A DNA stretch of 64,000 nt, from the NCBI RefSeq assembly GCF_014207445.1, contig NZ_JACHEM010000003.1, positions 496,001 through 560,000 of the forward strand, read 5' to 3'. The notes below the pieces were generated by a model that was not told where the DNA came from, searched no databases, and saw nothing but the letters and a program-made list of their open reading frames with translations. This DNA is from Streptomyces candidus. Lineage in GTDB: Bacteria > Actinomycetota > Actinomycetes > Streptomycetales > Streptomycetaceae. Positions 17,737-27,811 of this stretch are shown piece by piece. A program made the position numbers and the translations under genes. Each line of letters starts with the position of its first letter. Positions within the stretch are counted from its first letter, which is position 1.

Positions 17737-19266
17737 ATGCCGCGCACCAGGTACAGATTCCGCAGCACTCTCGCCATGACCGCCGCACTCGCGGTAGCCG
17801 TCGGCGGTCTGACGGCGACCACCGCCGCCGCGGCCGACGACGGCACGGCCAGGGCAGCCGCACCCTCCACCCCCCTTCCGCCCGAGCTGGAGGCCATCCG
17901 CGCCGCGGAGGCGACCAAGCTGTACGGCAGCCCCGCCGAACGGCCCATGGACCAGCGCAGGACCGGACTCATCTCGCTCGGCGACAGCGAGATCTCCGGC
18001 GAGGGCGTCGGCACGTACGAACCGCCCACCAACGGGCCCACGAACTGGTGCCACCGCTCGCCGGACGCCGCGATCCACCGGACCTCCATCCCCGCGGACG
18101 TGACGTACAACGTCTCCTGCTCGGGCGGTGCGACCGGAAACATCAGGATCGGCGGCACCAAGCAGTACGCCGACGAGCTCGTACAGAGCGACAGCCTCGC
18201 CATCAAGGCCCGCAATACGAAGATCAAGATGGTGCTGCTGGTCGCCGGAGCCAACGACGACCTCCAGTTCGGCCCCGTCATGACCGACTGCGTGACGCGG
18301 TACCTCACCCTGCAGGGCCCGTGCGAGAGCAAGTACGCCGCCGGCTGGCAGGCCCGCGTGGACGGGCTCGTGCCCAAGGTCGAGCAGACCGTCCGCGACC
18401 TGCGGACGACCATGACCGGCGCCGGATACGCCGACTCCGACTACAAGCTCGTCGTGATGAGCTACCCCAGCCCCATCGGCCCCGACTTCAAGGACAACCC
18501 CCGCTTCCCCGGCAAGGTCGCCTGCGGCGGTCTCGGCTACGACTCCGACACCGCCTGGGGCCGCAACGTCGCCGTCCCCGCCTTCGAGCGCGGCATCCGC
18601 AGGGCGGCGTCCTCCACCGGCGCCACCTACCTCGACAACTCGCGCCTCTTCCACGGCCACGAGGTCTGCATGGACGACGCCTGGGCGCGCGGCCTCTACA
18701 TCGACCTCTCCAAGCCGGGCCTCCCGGACGAGAACTCCGTCCGGCAGTCCTTCCACCCCAACATCCGCGGCCACGCCGCCTTCGCCTCCTGCCTCACCCA
18801 GCTCTACCACTCCGGTCTGCGTGAGGCCGGTTGCGCCGACCCGGCGTCCACGGGCAACGCCGTCCTCACCCCGGGCGCGTGGGACGACGCGTACAAACCG
18901 CTGAGGAACACCGGGACCGGGGCGTGCGTCGACGTGCCCGCCTCCGTCACCCGCAACGGCACGGCCGTCGGCGGCTGGGACTGCCACGGCGGACGCAACC
19001 AGGGCTGGTGGTACGACACCGCCCAGAAGTCGCTGCGCACCGAGCTGAGCCACGACCGCTGTCTTGACGTACCCGGCGCCAAGTACGAGCCCGGCGCGGG
19101 ACTGGTGGTCTGGAACTGTTCGGGAGCCGCCAACCAGCAGTTCGTACGGCAGGGCAGCACGCTGCGTCCGGCCGCCGCGAGCAGCCTGTGCGTCACCCTG
19201 TCCGCCGCCAAGGACCCGCTGAGGCTGCGGACCTGCGACGGCTCGGCGGGCCAGCAGTTCGCGTAG
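17737..19266 (+). CDS. Secreted SGNH/GDSL-type esterase-like protein with ricin-type lectin domain
   Basis: A 509-residue secreted protein. Residues 1-33 are a signal peptide with arginines followed by a hydrophobic core (LAMTAALAVAVGGLTATTAAA). An SGNH-hydrolase-like domain spans ~70-365: the nucleophile-type block is LISLGDSEISGEG, VAGANDD matches the Asn block, and SFHPNIRGHAAFA supplies the terminal Asp/His-type block. A C-terminal ricin B-like lectin (~385-509) carries three QxF/QxW-like repeats (NQGWW, NQQF, GQQF). It probably deacylates an extracellular polymer that the lectin binds. The ATG at 17737 has a strong GGGGAGG upstream. The substrate is unknown. Confidence 0.85.
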   Translation: MPRTRYRFRSTLAMTAALAVAVGGLTATTAAAADDGTARAAAPSTPLPPELEAIRAAEATKLYGSPAERPMDQRRTGLISLGDSEISGEGVGTYEPPTNGPTNWCHRSPDAAIHRTSIPADVTYNVSCSGGATGNIRIGGTKQYADELVQSDSLAIKARNTKIKMVLLVAGANDDLQFGPVMTDCVTRYLTLQGPCESKYAAGWQARVDGLVPKVEQTVRDLRTTMTGAGYADSDYKLVVMSYPSPIGPDFKDNPRFPGKVACGGLGYDSDTAWGRNVAVPAFERGIRRAASSTGATYLDNSRLFHGHEVCMDDAWARGLYIDLSKPGLPDENSVRQSFHPNIRGHAAFASCLTQLYHSGLREAGCADPASTGNAVLTPGAWDDAYKPLRNTGTGACVDVPASVTRNGTAVGGWDCHGGRNQGWWYDTAQKSLRTELSHDRCLDVPGAKYEPGAGLVVWNCSGAANQQFVRQGSTLRPAAASSLCVTLSAAKDPLRLRTCDGSAGQQFA

Positions 19267-19337
19267 CCCCTGCCGCCGGAGCAGCAGCGGAACAGCACCG
19301 GTGACCGTCGCGGCCCTCACCGCGACCCGGCGCCCTG

Positions 19338-19386
19338 CGGCCCCGGCGTCCTCCCCGCACCCCACGCGGGGAGGACGCCGGGGCCG
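19338..19386. terminator. Strong bidirectional hairpin
   Basis: A perfect 21-bp stem (19338-19358 with 19366-19386) and a 7-nt loop lie in the 344-bp convergent gap between the SGNH protein and the HxlR regulator. I see nothing else in that gap. Confidence 0.85.
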
Positions 19387-19610
19387 TTCGCCGTGGTACG
19401 CGGACCGCTGACCGGGCGCGGGAGGCGGTCGCGAGGGGAACGGGGGCGCGGACGCGGCAACGGCGACGGATCCCGGCGCCAGGCGCGGAGGCGCGGACGG
19501 ACACGGATGCTCCGGTCGCCGCGCGTCCTTACATACGGGTAACCACCCACCTCTTTGTGCGTACTTGATCGCCCCGTCCGCCGGGTGGAGGCTGGAGACA
19601 TCCCCGCCCC

Positions 19611-20051
19611 CTACCCGGCAGCCGAGGACGCCACCCCGCTCAACTCCTTTTCGGCCTCTTCCAGTTCGGCCAGCTTGAGCAGCCGACGCTGACCCCACGC
19701 GCCCAACGGGCCCAGTGCCTCGTTCAACTCCTGTCCGAACTCCGTCAGGGAGTACTCGACGCGCGGCACCGCCGTGTCCGCGTACACCTCCCTGTGCACC
19801 ACCAGGTCGGCCTCCAGCTCACGCAGTTGCTCGGTGAGCACCTTCTCGCTGATGCCCGGCAGCTCCCGCCGGGTCTCCCCGAAACGGCGCGGCCCCTCGT
19901 GCAGCGCCCACAGGATCAACACCTTCCACTTGCCGTCGACGACGTCGATCGCCGCGTCCAGCCCGCACTGATACGGCAGCTTCTTCAACTCAGCACACCC
20001 GCCCCTCGTCCCCGCATGCCCGCACGCCTTGCCCACGCATGCCTTCGCCAC
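19611..20051 (-). CDS. HxlR family transcriptional regulator
   Basis: Up to 146 residues with the HxlR winged helix: CGLDAAIDVVDGKWKVLILWAL, then RRFGETRRELPGISEKVLTEQLRELE and the wing RVEYSLTEFGQEL. The cysteine just before the first helix is the position often used for redox or electrophile sensing. The frame opens with a GTG at 20051, giving an unusually Cys-rich N-terminus with C5, C9, C18 and C29. A TTG at about residue 23 would give a more usual length. It is divergent from the imine reductase with only 14 bp between starts if the long form is real, so it probably controls that gene. Confidence 0.85.
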   Translation of the reverse strand: MAKACVGKACGHAGTRGGCAELKKLPYQCGLDAAIDVVDGKWKVLILWALHEGPRRFGETRRELPGISEKVLTEQLRELEADLVVHREVYADTAVPRVEYSLTEFGQELNEALGPLGAWGQRRLLKLAELEEAEKELSGVASSAAG

Positions 20052-20065
20052 GTCTGGAATCCATC

Positions 20066-20974
20066 ATGAACGCCACCACCGACAACGCCGTCGACGCTCC
20101 CGTGAGGGCGGCCGTCACCGTCCTCGGGCTCGGCCCCATGGGGCAGGCCCTCGCCCGTGCCTTCCTCGTGGCGGGACATCCCACCACCGTATGGAACCGC
20201 ACCCCCTCCCGCGCCGATTCCCTCGTCGCCGCGGGGGCCGTACGTGCCGCCACCCCCGCCGAGGCGGCGCACGCCTCCGGCCTGGTCGTCGTCTGCGTCC
20301 TCAACCACGAAGCGGCCCTCGCGATCCTGGACACCGCGGGCGACGCGCTCAAGGGCCGTACGGTCGTCAACCTCACCGCCGACACCCCCGTCCGCGCCCG
20401 CGAGGCGGCGGACTGGGCGCAGGCGCGCGGGGTCACCTACCTCGACGGGGCGATCATGACCCCGACCGGCACCATCGGCACCCCGCACGCGGTCTTCCTC
20501 CACAGCGGACCGGCCGACGCGTACGAGGCGCACCGGGCCACCCTCGGTGCCCTCGGCGGTACCGCGACCCACCTCGGCCCGGACCCCACGCGCGCCGCCT
20601 CCCACGAGGTGGCCCTCCTCGACCTGTGGTGGACGTCGATCAGCGGACTCGTGCACAGCTTCGCGCTCGCCCGCGCGTACGGGGTGGCCGCGACCGACCT
20701 GGCCCCGTTCGCCAAGGACATCGGCAACCTCGTCACCGGTTTCGTCGACGAACTGGCGAAGGACGCCGACTCGGGGGAGTACCCGGGCGACGAGAGCGAC
20801 CTGGCCTCGGCAGCCACCGCCATGGCCCATATCGCCCACGCCACCGAGGAGGCCGGACTGGACGCGACGGTGCTGCGGGCGGCCCAGAACGTCGCGGACC
20901 GGGCGGTCGCAGCGGGCCACGGCCAAGACAACATGCTCGGCATGCTGGCCGCGATAACCCGCCCCACCCCCTGA
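20066..20974 (+). CDS. Imine reductase-like NADPH-dependent oxidoreductase
   Basis: A 302-residue protein of the beta-hydroxyacid dehydrogenase/imine reductase superfamily. The Rossmann motif is VLGLGPMGQALARAF, and NRTPSR after strand 2 suggests NADPH preference. The middle block DGAIMTPTGTIGTPHAVFLHSG and the following VALLDLWWTSISG, carrying the Asp that is catalytic in (R)-type imine reductases, are family features; ordinary 6PGDH-like enzymes have a Lys instead. These enzymes reduce cyclic imines to amines, but the natural substrate is usually unknown. The ATG at 20066 is chosen over an upstream in-frame ATG within the HxlR gene. The divergent HxlR regulator suggests inducible expression. 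Confidence 0.85.
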   Translation: MNATTDNAVDAPVRAAVTVLGLGPMGQALARAFLVAGHPTTVWNRTPSRADSLVAAGAVRAATPAEAAHASGLVVVCVLNHEAALAILDTAGDALKGRTVVNLTADTPVRAREAADWAQARGVTYLDGAIMTPTGTIGTPHAVFLHSGPADAYEAHRATLGALGGTATHLGPDPTRAASHEVALLDLWWTSISGLVHSFALARAYGVAATDLAPFAKDIGNLVTGFVDELAKDADSGEYPGDESDLASAATAMAHIAHATEEAGLDATVLRAAQNVADRAVAAGHGQDNMLGMLAAITRPTP

Positions 20975-20998
20975 CACGCGCCCTCCGTCTGTCCCCTT

Positions 20999-21036
20999 GG
21001 GCTACCGGGGAGGGGAGGCCCACCCCCCGGTAGCCC
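20999..21036. terminator. Hairpin between imine reductase and fumarase genes
   Basis: A perfect 12-bp stem (20999-21010 with 21025-21036) closes a 14-nt loop between convergent genes. Confidence 0.65.
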
Positions 21037-21052
21037 CGGTGACCCCCGACCC

Positions 21053-22723
<1,671 letters not shown>

Positions 22724-22889
22724 TACGGCCAATCCCTCACTAGGCAGGCGGACAGCGGCCCACGCCTCCGTTGGCGCACCGCGCCCACCAGCGTATGACG
22801 CGCGGGCGCCGGGCCGGGGGTGAGGTCGGCCTCACCTGCGCCCGGGGCCGGCCGGGCGGGACGGAAGCCGGACCCCTCCGCCCCCTAGT

Positions 22890-22915
22890 CGCGATCTATC
22901 GCGTTTCGGTACGGT
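22890..22915 (+). promoter_or_regulatory. Promoter and palindrome of the DUF1707 gene
   Basis: CGCGATCTATCGCG (22890-22903) is a palindrome of two 6-bp arms around a CT spacer. TACGGT at 22910-22915 fits a -10 element 6 nt before the GTG start, so transcription and translation may start together (leaderless). The regulator is unknown. Confidence 0.45.
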
Positions 22916-22921
22916 GGGGAG

Positions 22922-23626
22922 GTGGACCTCGAAAAGAAGCCGCAGCCGCCCCTTCAGTCCAACGCGTCCGCCCCCGCGGGGCAGCGGACCCCGCTGCGCG
23001 CCTCCGACGCCGACCGGGACCGCGTCGCGGACATCCTGCGGGACGCCATGGCCGAGGGCCGTCTCGACGCCGAGGAGCACAGCGAGCGCGTCGACGCCGT
23101 CTACCGGGCCAAGACGCAGGCCGAACTGGAGCCACTGGTACGGGACCTGCCCGCCCCCGGCGACGGCCACCGGACCTCGCCGGGCGGTGCCCCCACCGCG
23201 GCGTACGACCCGCACGGAACAGGGGCGGACGGCCTGCCGGTGACCGACAGTCTCGTCGCCGTGCTCAGCAGCTCGACCCGCAAGGGCCGTTGGCGCATCG
23301 CGCCCCGCACGCGCGCCTTCGCGTTCTTCGGGAACATCGAGATCGACCTCACCGAGGCCCTGTTCTCCCAGCGCCTGACCACCATCGACGCCACCGCGGT
23401 CTTCGGCAACGTCGAGGTCCGTGTGCCGGAGAACATCACGCTGCGCGGCAACGGCAACGGGATCCTCGGCAACTTCGAGGTCCGCACACTGGAGGCCGCA
23501 GACCCCGAGGCCCCCGTCGTGGTCGTCAACGGGTACGCCGTGTTCGGCAACATCGAGGCGAAGCCCAAGCGCGGCAAGCTCACCGCCGACCTGCAGGATC
23601 GTCTGCGCAAACACCTCGGGCACTGA
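22922..23626 (+). CDS. DUF1707 protein with LiaF-like C-terminal domain
   Basis: A 234-residue cytoplasmic-looking protein. Residues ~24-75 are the SHOCT-like DUF1707 domain (PLRASDADRDRVADILRDAM through RLDAEEHSERVDAVYRAKT). Residues ~115-225 form beta-rich repeats around AFFGNIEID, AVFGNVEVRVP, GILGNFEVR and AVFGNIEAKP, like the C-terminal domain of LiaF/cell-wall-active antibiotic response proteins. There are no membrane helices. In Firmicutes LiaF tunes envelope-stress signalling; in Streptomyces the role of this combination is not established. The GTG at 22922 has no room for a normal ribosome-binding site and may be leaderless. Confidence 0.85.
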   Translation: MDLEKKPQPPLQSNASAPAGQRTPLRASDADRDRVADILRDAMAEGRLDAEEHSERVDAVYRAKTQAELEPLVRDLPAPGDGHRTSPGGAPTAAYDPHGTGADGLPVTDSLVAVLSSSTRKGRWRIAPRTRAFAFFGNIEIDLTEALFSQRLTTIDATAVFGNVEVRVPENITLRGNGNGILGNFEVRTLEAADPEAPVVVVNGYAVFGNIEAKPKRGKLTADLQDRLRKHLGH

Positions 23627-23752
23627 CAAACGGGACGACGACGTTCTTGACGCGTACTGGACATGGTTCGAAACCCTGTGCATAGGCGTCGGCACAGCGG
23701 GTAGGGACTGCGCATCGTCGCTCGCTCGCGAAGCCGTCGTCAGGAGTAGACC

Positions 23753-24136
23753 GTGCTGCAACCGCCGCATCAGTCCTTGCAGGTCGCCGCCGTGCCCGCG
23801 CAGCGCGCGCCGGTACCGGTCCGTGATCAGCGGGACCAGGCCGGCCCCTGGCACACGGAGGCGGTGTGCCGCCGGGACGAAGCCGGGCTGTTCTTCGCCC
23901 CGTCGAAGGAGCCGACCGCTTCCCGGCTGGCCCGCGAGGAGGCCGCCAAGAGGGTCTGTGCCCGCTGCCCGGTGATGATCGAGTGCCGGGAACACGCCCT
24001 GCTCCAGCCGGAACCGTACGGCGTCTGGGGCGGCCTCACCGCTGCCGAACGGCGCGTGGTGCTCGCCCGCCGGCGCAGGCGCGAGATGGAGCTGAAGGCG
24101 GTGCCCGGCGCCGGCGACCAACGCATAGCGGGCTGA
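23753..24136 (+). CDS. wblI: WhiB-family iron-sulphur regulator, probably WblI
   Basis: A 127-residue WhiB-like protein. Four cluster-binding cysteines are present: one in EAVCRRDEAG, two in VCARCPV, and one in IECREHAL. GVWGGLTAAERR is the family's G[VI]WGG turn, and a basic tail (ARRRRR) follows for DNA contact. WhiB proteins hold a [4Fe-4S] cluster and act with the principal sigma factor. Its position between the class I fumarase and glpX matches wblI in S. coelicolor (SCO5046, from memory). The GTG at 23753 follows AGGAG at 23742. The symbol rests on synteny. Confidence 0.88.
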   Translation: MLQPPHQSLQVAAVPAQRAPVPVRDQRDQAGPWHTEAVCRRDEAGLFFAPSKEPTASRLAREEAAKRVCARCPVMIECREHALLQPEPYGVWGGLTAAERRVVLARRRRREMELKAVPGAGDQRIAG

Positions 24137-24156
24137 ACGTTTTTCGCGCACACCGG

Positions 24157-24194
24157 TCGGGGCGGCCACCTCTGTGCAGAGGTGGCCGCCCCGA
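24157..24194. terminator. Bidirectional hairpin between wblI and glpX
   Basis: A perfect 17-bp stem (24157-24173 with 24178-24194) with a 4-nt loop lies between convergent genes. Confidence 0.85.
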
Positions 24195-24209
24195 GTGGTG
24201 CGTGGCGGG

Positions 24210-25241
24210 TTACTTCGCGCGGTCGAAGTCGATCGCGCTGTACGCGCGCAGCTTCGAGAGACGGTGCGTGGAGTCGATCTGGCGGATCGTGCCGGACTTG
24301 GAGCGCATGACGAGCGACTGCGTGGTGGCGGTCGCCGAGCGGTAGCGGACGCCGCGCAGGAGTTCGCCGTCGGTGATGCCGGTCGCGACGAAGAACACGT
24401 TGTCGCCGCTGACCAGGTCGGCGGTGTGCAGCACGCGGTCCAGGTCGTGGCCGGCGTCCAGGGCCCGCTGACGCTCGGCCTCGTCCTTGGGCCAGAGCTT
24501 GCCCTGGATGGTGCCGCCGAGGCACTTGATGGCGCAGGCGCTGATGATGCCCTCGGGGGTGCCGCCGATGCCCATCAGGAGGTCGACGCCCGTGCCCTCC
24601 CGTACCGCCATGATCGAACCGGCGACGTCGCCGTCCGAGATGAACTTGATGCGGGCGCCGGTCTCCCGGATCTCCTTCACTATCCCCTCGTGACGGGGCC
24701 GGTCCAGGATGACGACCGTGACGTCCTCGGGGGTGGAGTTCTTGGCCTTGGCCACGCGGCGGATGTTGACCGACACGGGCGCGTTGATGTCGACGAAGTC
24801 GGCGGCCTCGGGGCCCGTGACCAGCTTGTCCATGTAGAACACCGCCGACGGGTCGAACATCGTGCCGCGGTCGGCCGCCGCCAGCACGGCGATCGCGTTG
24901 GGCATGCCCTTCGCGTTCAGCGTCGTGCCGTCGATCGGGTCCACCGCGATGTCGACCTCGGCGCCGGTGCCGTCACCGATCCGCTCCCCGTTGAAGAGCA
25001 TCGGCGCTTCGTCCTTCTCGCCCTCGCCGATCACGACGACGCCGTTCATGGACACGGTCGAGACGAGGGTGCGCATGGCGTTCACCGCCGCGCCGTCCGC
25101 ACCGATCTTGTCGCCGCGGCCGACCCAGCGCCCGGCGGCCATGGCGGCGGCCTCCGTGACGCGGACGAGCTCAAGGGCCAGGTTGCGGTCGGGGGCCTCG
25201 GCGGGAACATCGAGCGGTGAGGGGAGCTGGTGCTCGGTCAT
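24210..25241 (-). CDS. glpX: Class II fructose-1,6-bisphosphatase GlpX
   Basis: A 343-residue class II FBPase that removes the C1 phosphate of fructose-1,6-bisphosphate in gluconeogenesis. The metal-binding block [17 protein letters not shown] is at residues ~92-108, [19 protein letters not shown] at ~38-56, and [14 protein letters not shown] further on; all are GlpX signatures. Length is normal. The ATG at 25241 follows GAAAGGT. Most actinobacteria rely on GlpX as their main FBPase. Confidence 0.96.
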   Translation of the reverse strand: MTEHQLPSPLDVPAEAPDRNLALELVRVTEAAAMAAGRWVGRGDKIGADGAAVNAMRTLVSTVSMNGVVVIGEGEKDEAPMLFNGERIGDGTGAEVDIAVDPIDGTTLNAKGMPNAIAVLAAADRGTMFDPSAVFYMDKLVTGPEAADFVDINAPVSVNIRRVAKAKNSTPEDVTVVILDRPRHEGIVKEIRETGARIKFISDGDVAGSIMAVREGTGVDLLMGIGGTPEGIISACAIKCLGGTIQGKLWPKDEAERQRALDAGHDLDRVLHTADLVSGDNVFFVATGITDGELLRGVRYRSATATTQSLVMRSKSGTIRQIDSTHRLSKLRAYSAIDFDRAK

Positions 25242-25374
25242 CGGGTGCGCACCTTTCTGTACGGGCTACGGCGGCGACGGCCGGTGGAGGTACCGGGGAG
25301 GACCCGGAAACCAGGATGAGGACGGTCATGTGACTCTATCCGTACATCGACAAAATGAGCAGAGCGGGGCACGT

Positions 25375-26013
25375 ATGAGCGGCATGTCCGGCACGTCCCG
25401 CCGACGGCCGCCCGATGGCGGGGTCCGCCGGGCGATGGGGGACCATGGGGGCGTGGCAGCAGCGAAGCGTGGCAATCAGAAGATCCGGGACATGGTGCTC
25501 TCGATGGCCGTCATCGGCGGTGTGGTCGCCGTCGTCTACACCGCGGTCCCGCACGACGAGGACGCCGACCCCCTCAAGACGGTCGACTACCGCGTCGAAG
25601 TCACCACGGCGCAGCGTTCCGCCCCGTACCCGGTGCTCGCCCCGCAGGGCCTGCCCGAGGGGTGGCGCGCGACCTCGGTGACGTACCGCGGCAACGAGGA
25701 CAAGGCCTGGCACCTGGGCTTCCTGGACCCGGACACGGAGTACGTCGCGGTCGAGCAGTCCACCGCCGACCCCGCGAAGTACGTGCCGAAGGTCACCTTC
25801 TCGGCGAAGGACAGCGGGCGGACCAAGCAGGCCGGCGGCGTGACGTGGCAGGTCTGGAAGGGCGAGAAGTACGACGCCCTGGTGCGTACCGACAAGAACG
25901 CCACGACGGTCGTCCTCGGCACGGCGTCCGACGAGCGGCTGGCGGAGATGGCCGCCGCCCTGAAGCCGCAGCAGCCGGAGCCGACGGGGTCCCCGGAACC
26001 GAAGAAGTCCTAG
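25375..26013 (+). CDS. DUF4245 membrane-anchored protein
   Basis: A 212-residue protein, or 186 residues if the GTG at 25453 is the start. One membrane anchor (DMVLSMAVIGGVVAVVYTAV) follows a short basic tail. The outer domain has the DUF4245 pattern: YPVLAPQGLPEGWRATSVTY, WHLGFLDPDTEYVAVEQS and GGVTWQVWKG. The function is unknown. DUF4245 genes typically sit next to glpX in actinobacteria, as here. The start is ambiguous, as neither candidate has a strong ribosome-binding site. It ends in a Pro-rich tail just before an 8-bp hairpin. Confidence 0.8.
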   Translation: MSGMSGTSRRRPPDGGVRRAMGDHGGVAAAKRGNQKIRDMVLSMAVIGGVVAVVYTAVPHDEDADPLKTVDYRVEVTTAQRSAPYPVLAPQGLPEGWRATSVTYRGNEDKAWHLGFLDPDTEYVAVEQSTADPAKYVPKVTFSAKDSGRTKQAGGVTWQVWKGEKYDALVRTDKNATTVVLGTASDERLAEMAAALKPQQPEPTGSPEPKKS

Positions 26014-26021
26014 CGCGCGGA

Positions 26022-26048
26022 GCGGCCCCGGGTACGGGAAGGGGCCGC
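26022..26048 (+). terminator. Hairpin after the DUF4245 gene
   Basis: An 8-bp GC stem (26022-26029 with 26041-26048) lies between convergent genes. It is weaker than the other terminators here. Confidence 0.45.
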
Positions 26049-26088
26049 CGCACCCTTCGGTGCTACGGCCCCTGCGTATTGCTCGTGC

Positions 26089-26679
26089 TCAGACGGTCGT
26101 GATGACCTCGTCGTGGGCCAGGCGCGGGGAGCGGGGGAACCAGGGGTTCTCGCCCGGCTTGCCGATGTTGACGACCATCAGCGGGGTGTGGTCGTCGTCC
26201 AGGAACTCCTTCTGGACGCCCGCGAAGTCGAAGCCGGTCATCGGGCCCGCGGCCAGACCGGCGGCGCGGACGCCGATGAGGAAGTAGCCGGCCTGGAGGG
26301 TGCCGTTGACCAGGGCGGCCTGCTCACGGACCGGGCGCTCGGCGAAGAAGGCGTCCTTGGCCTGCGGGAAGTGCGGGAACAGCGCCGGGAGCTCCTCGTG
26401 GAACTCGTTGTCGGCGGACAGGATGGCGACCAGCGGGGCGGTCGCGGTCTTCGGCCGGTTGCCCTCGGCCATCAGGCCGACCAGGCGCTCGCGGGCTTCG
26501 GGGGAGCGGACCAGGGTGATGCGCAGCGGCGACTGGTTGAACGCGGTCGGGCCGTACTTGACCAGGTCGTAGATCGCCCGGACCTGCTCCTCGGTCACCG
26601 GCTCGTCGGAGAACGTGTTGGCGGTGCGGGCCTCGCGGAAGAGGAGGTCCTGGGCGGCGGGGTCAAGAACGAGGGACAT
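26089..26679 (-). CDS. Malonic semialdehyde reductase-like nitroreductase (RutE/HadB type)
   Basis: A 196-residue FMN-dependent nitroreductase-fold protein. Typical RutE-family motifs are DLLFREARTANTFSDEPV, YDLVKYGPTAFNQSPLRI (flavin and NADPH site) and RAAGLAAGPMTGFD. Relatives reduce malonic semialdehyde to 3-hydroxypropionate during pyrimidine breakdown, but no other rut genes are present, so a broader quinone, nitro or aldehyde substrate is possible. An imperfect palindrome 62 bp upstream suggests a dedicated repressor encoded elsewhere. Confidence 0.85.
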   Translation of the reverse strand: MSLVLDPAAQDLLFREARTANTFSDEPVTEEQVRAIYDLVKYGPTAFNQSPLRITLVRSPEARERLVGLMAEGNRPKTATAPLVAILSADNEFHEELPALFPHFPQAKDAFFAERPVREQAALVNGTLQAGYFLIGVRAAGLAAGPMTGFDFAGVQKEFLDDDHTPLMVVNIGKPGENPWFPRSPRLAHDEVITTV

Positions 26680-26740
26680 GCGTGGTGCCTTCCGGACGTG
26701 CGTGGGATCAAGCGATACCGGACACCGTAACCCCGTTTTA

Positions 26741-26760
26741 GGTTAAGTTTCAACTAAACC
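26741..26760. promoter_or_regulatory. Candidate operator upstream of the nitroreductase
   Basis: GGTTAAGTTTCAACTAAACC (20 bp) matches its own reverse complement at 16 of 20 positions, in the form GGTTnAGTTnnAACTnAACC. It is AT-rich against its surroundings and resembles MarR-type operators. No such regulator is encoded next to it. Confidence 0.5.
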
Positions 26761-26878
26761 GGTTCTTCGTGACGGGGGTCACGTGCGGCGGTGCCGCGCT
26801 GGTCGCGGCAGGTGGACTTCCCCTGGGGCGCGCGAGGCGGGCGGGTCTGACTTGCCGTGGCGTGGCAGCTGGTAATAA

Positions 26879-26897
26879 TGAGGGAAGGCTTACCTAA
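26879..26897 (+). promoter_or_regulatory. Iron box upstream of the FhuF-like gene
   Basis: TGAGGGAAGGCTTACCTAA matches 15 of 19 positions of the DmdR1 iron-box consensus TTAGGTTAGGCTCACCTAA. It ends 9 bases before the FhuF-like start. DmdR1 is the Streptomyces DtxR-family iron repressor. Confidence 0.7.
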
Positions 26898-26906
26898 TGA
26901 TTAGGG

Positions 26907-27713
26907 ATGCGCATGCCACTCGCAGTCACCTCCCCCATGCGAAGTACCGCGCTGCTTGCCGACGTCTACCGCCGCTTGCGTGCCGCCTCCCCGCTGCTGA
27001 ACATCGGGGCGGGGCTTCCCGGGCCGGACGGCGACTGGATCACCGGGCGGCGACTGGCCGAGGACCAGGGTGTGCTGGAGCTGCTCGTCGCGGCCGAGGA
27101 GTTGCGCATCCGGGACGTCTACGGGGTGCGCGCGAGGCGTGACGTCGCCGCCACCTGGGTGCTGCACCGCTACGCGTTCACCGCTGTGCTCGCGATGAGC
27201 GGCCCCTGGTACCTCGACCGCAGGGTGCCGCGGCTCACCCCGGACGCCGTCGCCTACGACTGGCGGACGCGCGCGATCTCGGTGGCCGGGGCGGAAGGCG
27301 TGAGCTGTCTGCCGGGGGATCCCGCCGCGCAGTCGCCCGGCGTGCGTACGGTGGCCGACGAGGAGTCGCTGCGCGCGGAGTTGCGCGCCGCCGTGGCCGA
27401 TCACCTGGCGCCCGTCCTGGAGGCGTTCCGGCCGGTGATACGCCGCGGGGCCCGAGCGCTGTGGGGCATGGCGACCGACGAACTCGCCGAGGGCATCTGG
27501 CACTTGGGGCGTGTGCTCGGCGATCAGCGCGCCGCCGTCGGGGCCGCCGAGGCACTGCTGCCCGGCGGCACGGCTCCGTACTTTGGCCGCGCGGGGTTCC
27601 GTACCCCCGAGGGCCCGAACGGAGAGGCGACCCGTACCCGGGCCGGCTGCTGCTTCTTCTACACGATCCGCCCCGACGAGGTCTGCGACACCTGCCCGCG
27701 GCTCTCCCGCTGA
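26907..27713 (+). CDS. FhuF-like ferric-siderophore reductase (2Fe-2S)
   Basis: A 268-residue protein ending in CCFFYTIRPDEVCDTC, the CC-x10-C-x2-C arrangement that binds the [2Fe-2S] cluster of FhuF. The middle (LWGMATDELAEGIWHLGRVLG) also fits the family. FhuF-type proteins reduce Fe(III) in imported siderophores, releasing Fe(II) in the cytoplasm. The ATG at 26907 is used; a second ATG at 26913 is equally possible. It is alone in its transcript, right behind an iron box and convergent with the siderophore-binding protein gene, so it belongs to the same iron-starvation regulon. Confidence 0.87.
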   Translation: MRMPLAVTSPMRSTALLADVYRRLRAASPLLNIGAGLPGPDGDWITGRRLAEDQGVLELLVAAEELRIRDVYGVRARRDVAATWVLHRYAFTAVLAMSGPWYLDRRVPRLTPDAVAYDWRTRAISVAGAEGVSCLPGDPAAQSPGVRTVADEESLRAELRAAVADHLAPVLEAFRPVIRRGARALWGMATDELAEGIWHLGRVLGDQRAAVGAAEALLPGGTAPYFGRAGFRTPEGPNGEATRTRAGCCFFYTIRPDEVCDTCPRLSR

Positions 27714-27750
27714 CGGACCGCCGGCCCTGCCCGGAAGCGGGCGCAGAAAC

Positions 27751-27803
27751 CGGAACACGGGCTGTGCGGCCGGACATCACCCGGCCGCACAGCCCGTGTT
27801 CCG
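27751..27803. terminator. Very strong bidirectional terminator
   Basis: A perfect 23-bp stem (27751-27773 with 27781-27803) with a 7-nt loop lies between the convergent FhuF-like and substrate-binding protein genes. Confidence 0.9.
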
Positions 27804-27811
27804 TGCGGCGG

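Noticed and set aside
23655..23690. GGTTCGAAACC, suggestive of a tRNA T-arm
   Set aside because: No acceptor or anticodon stems surround it; it is part of the wblI upstream region.
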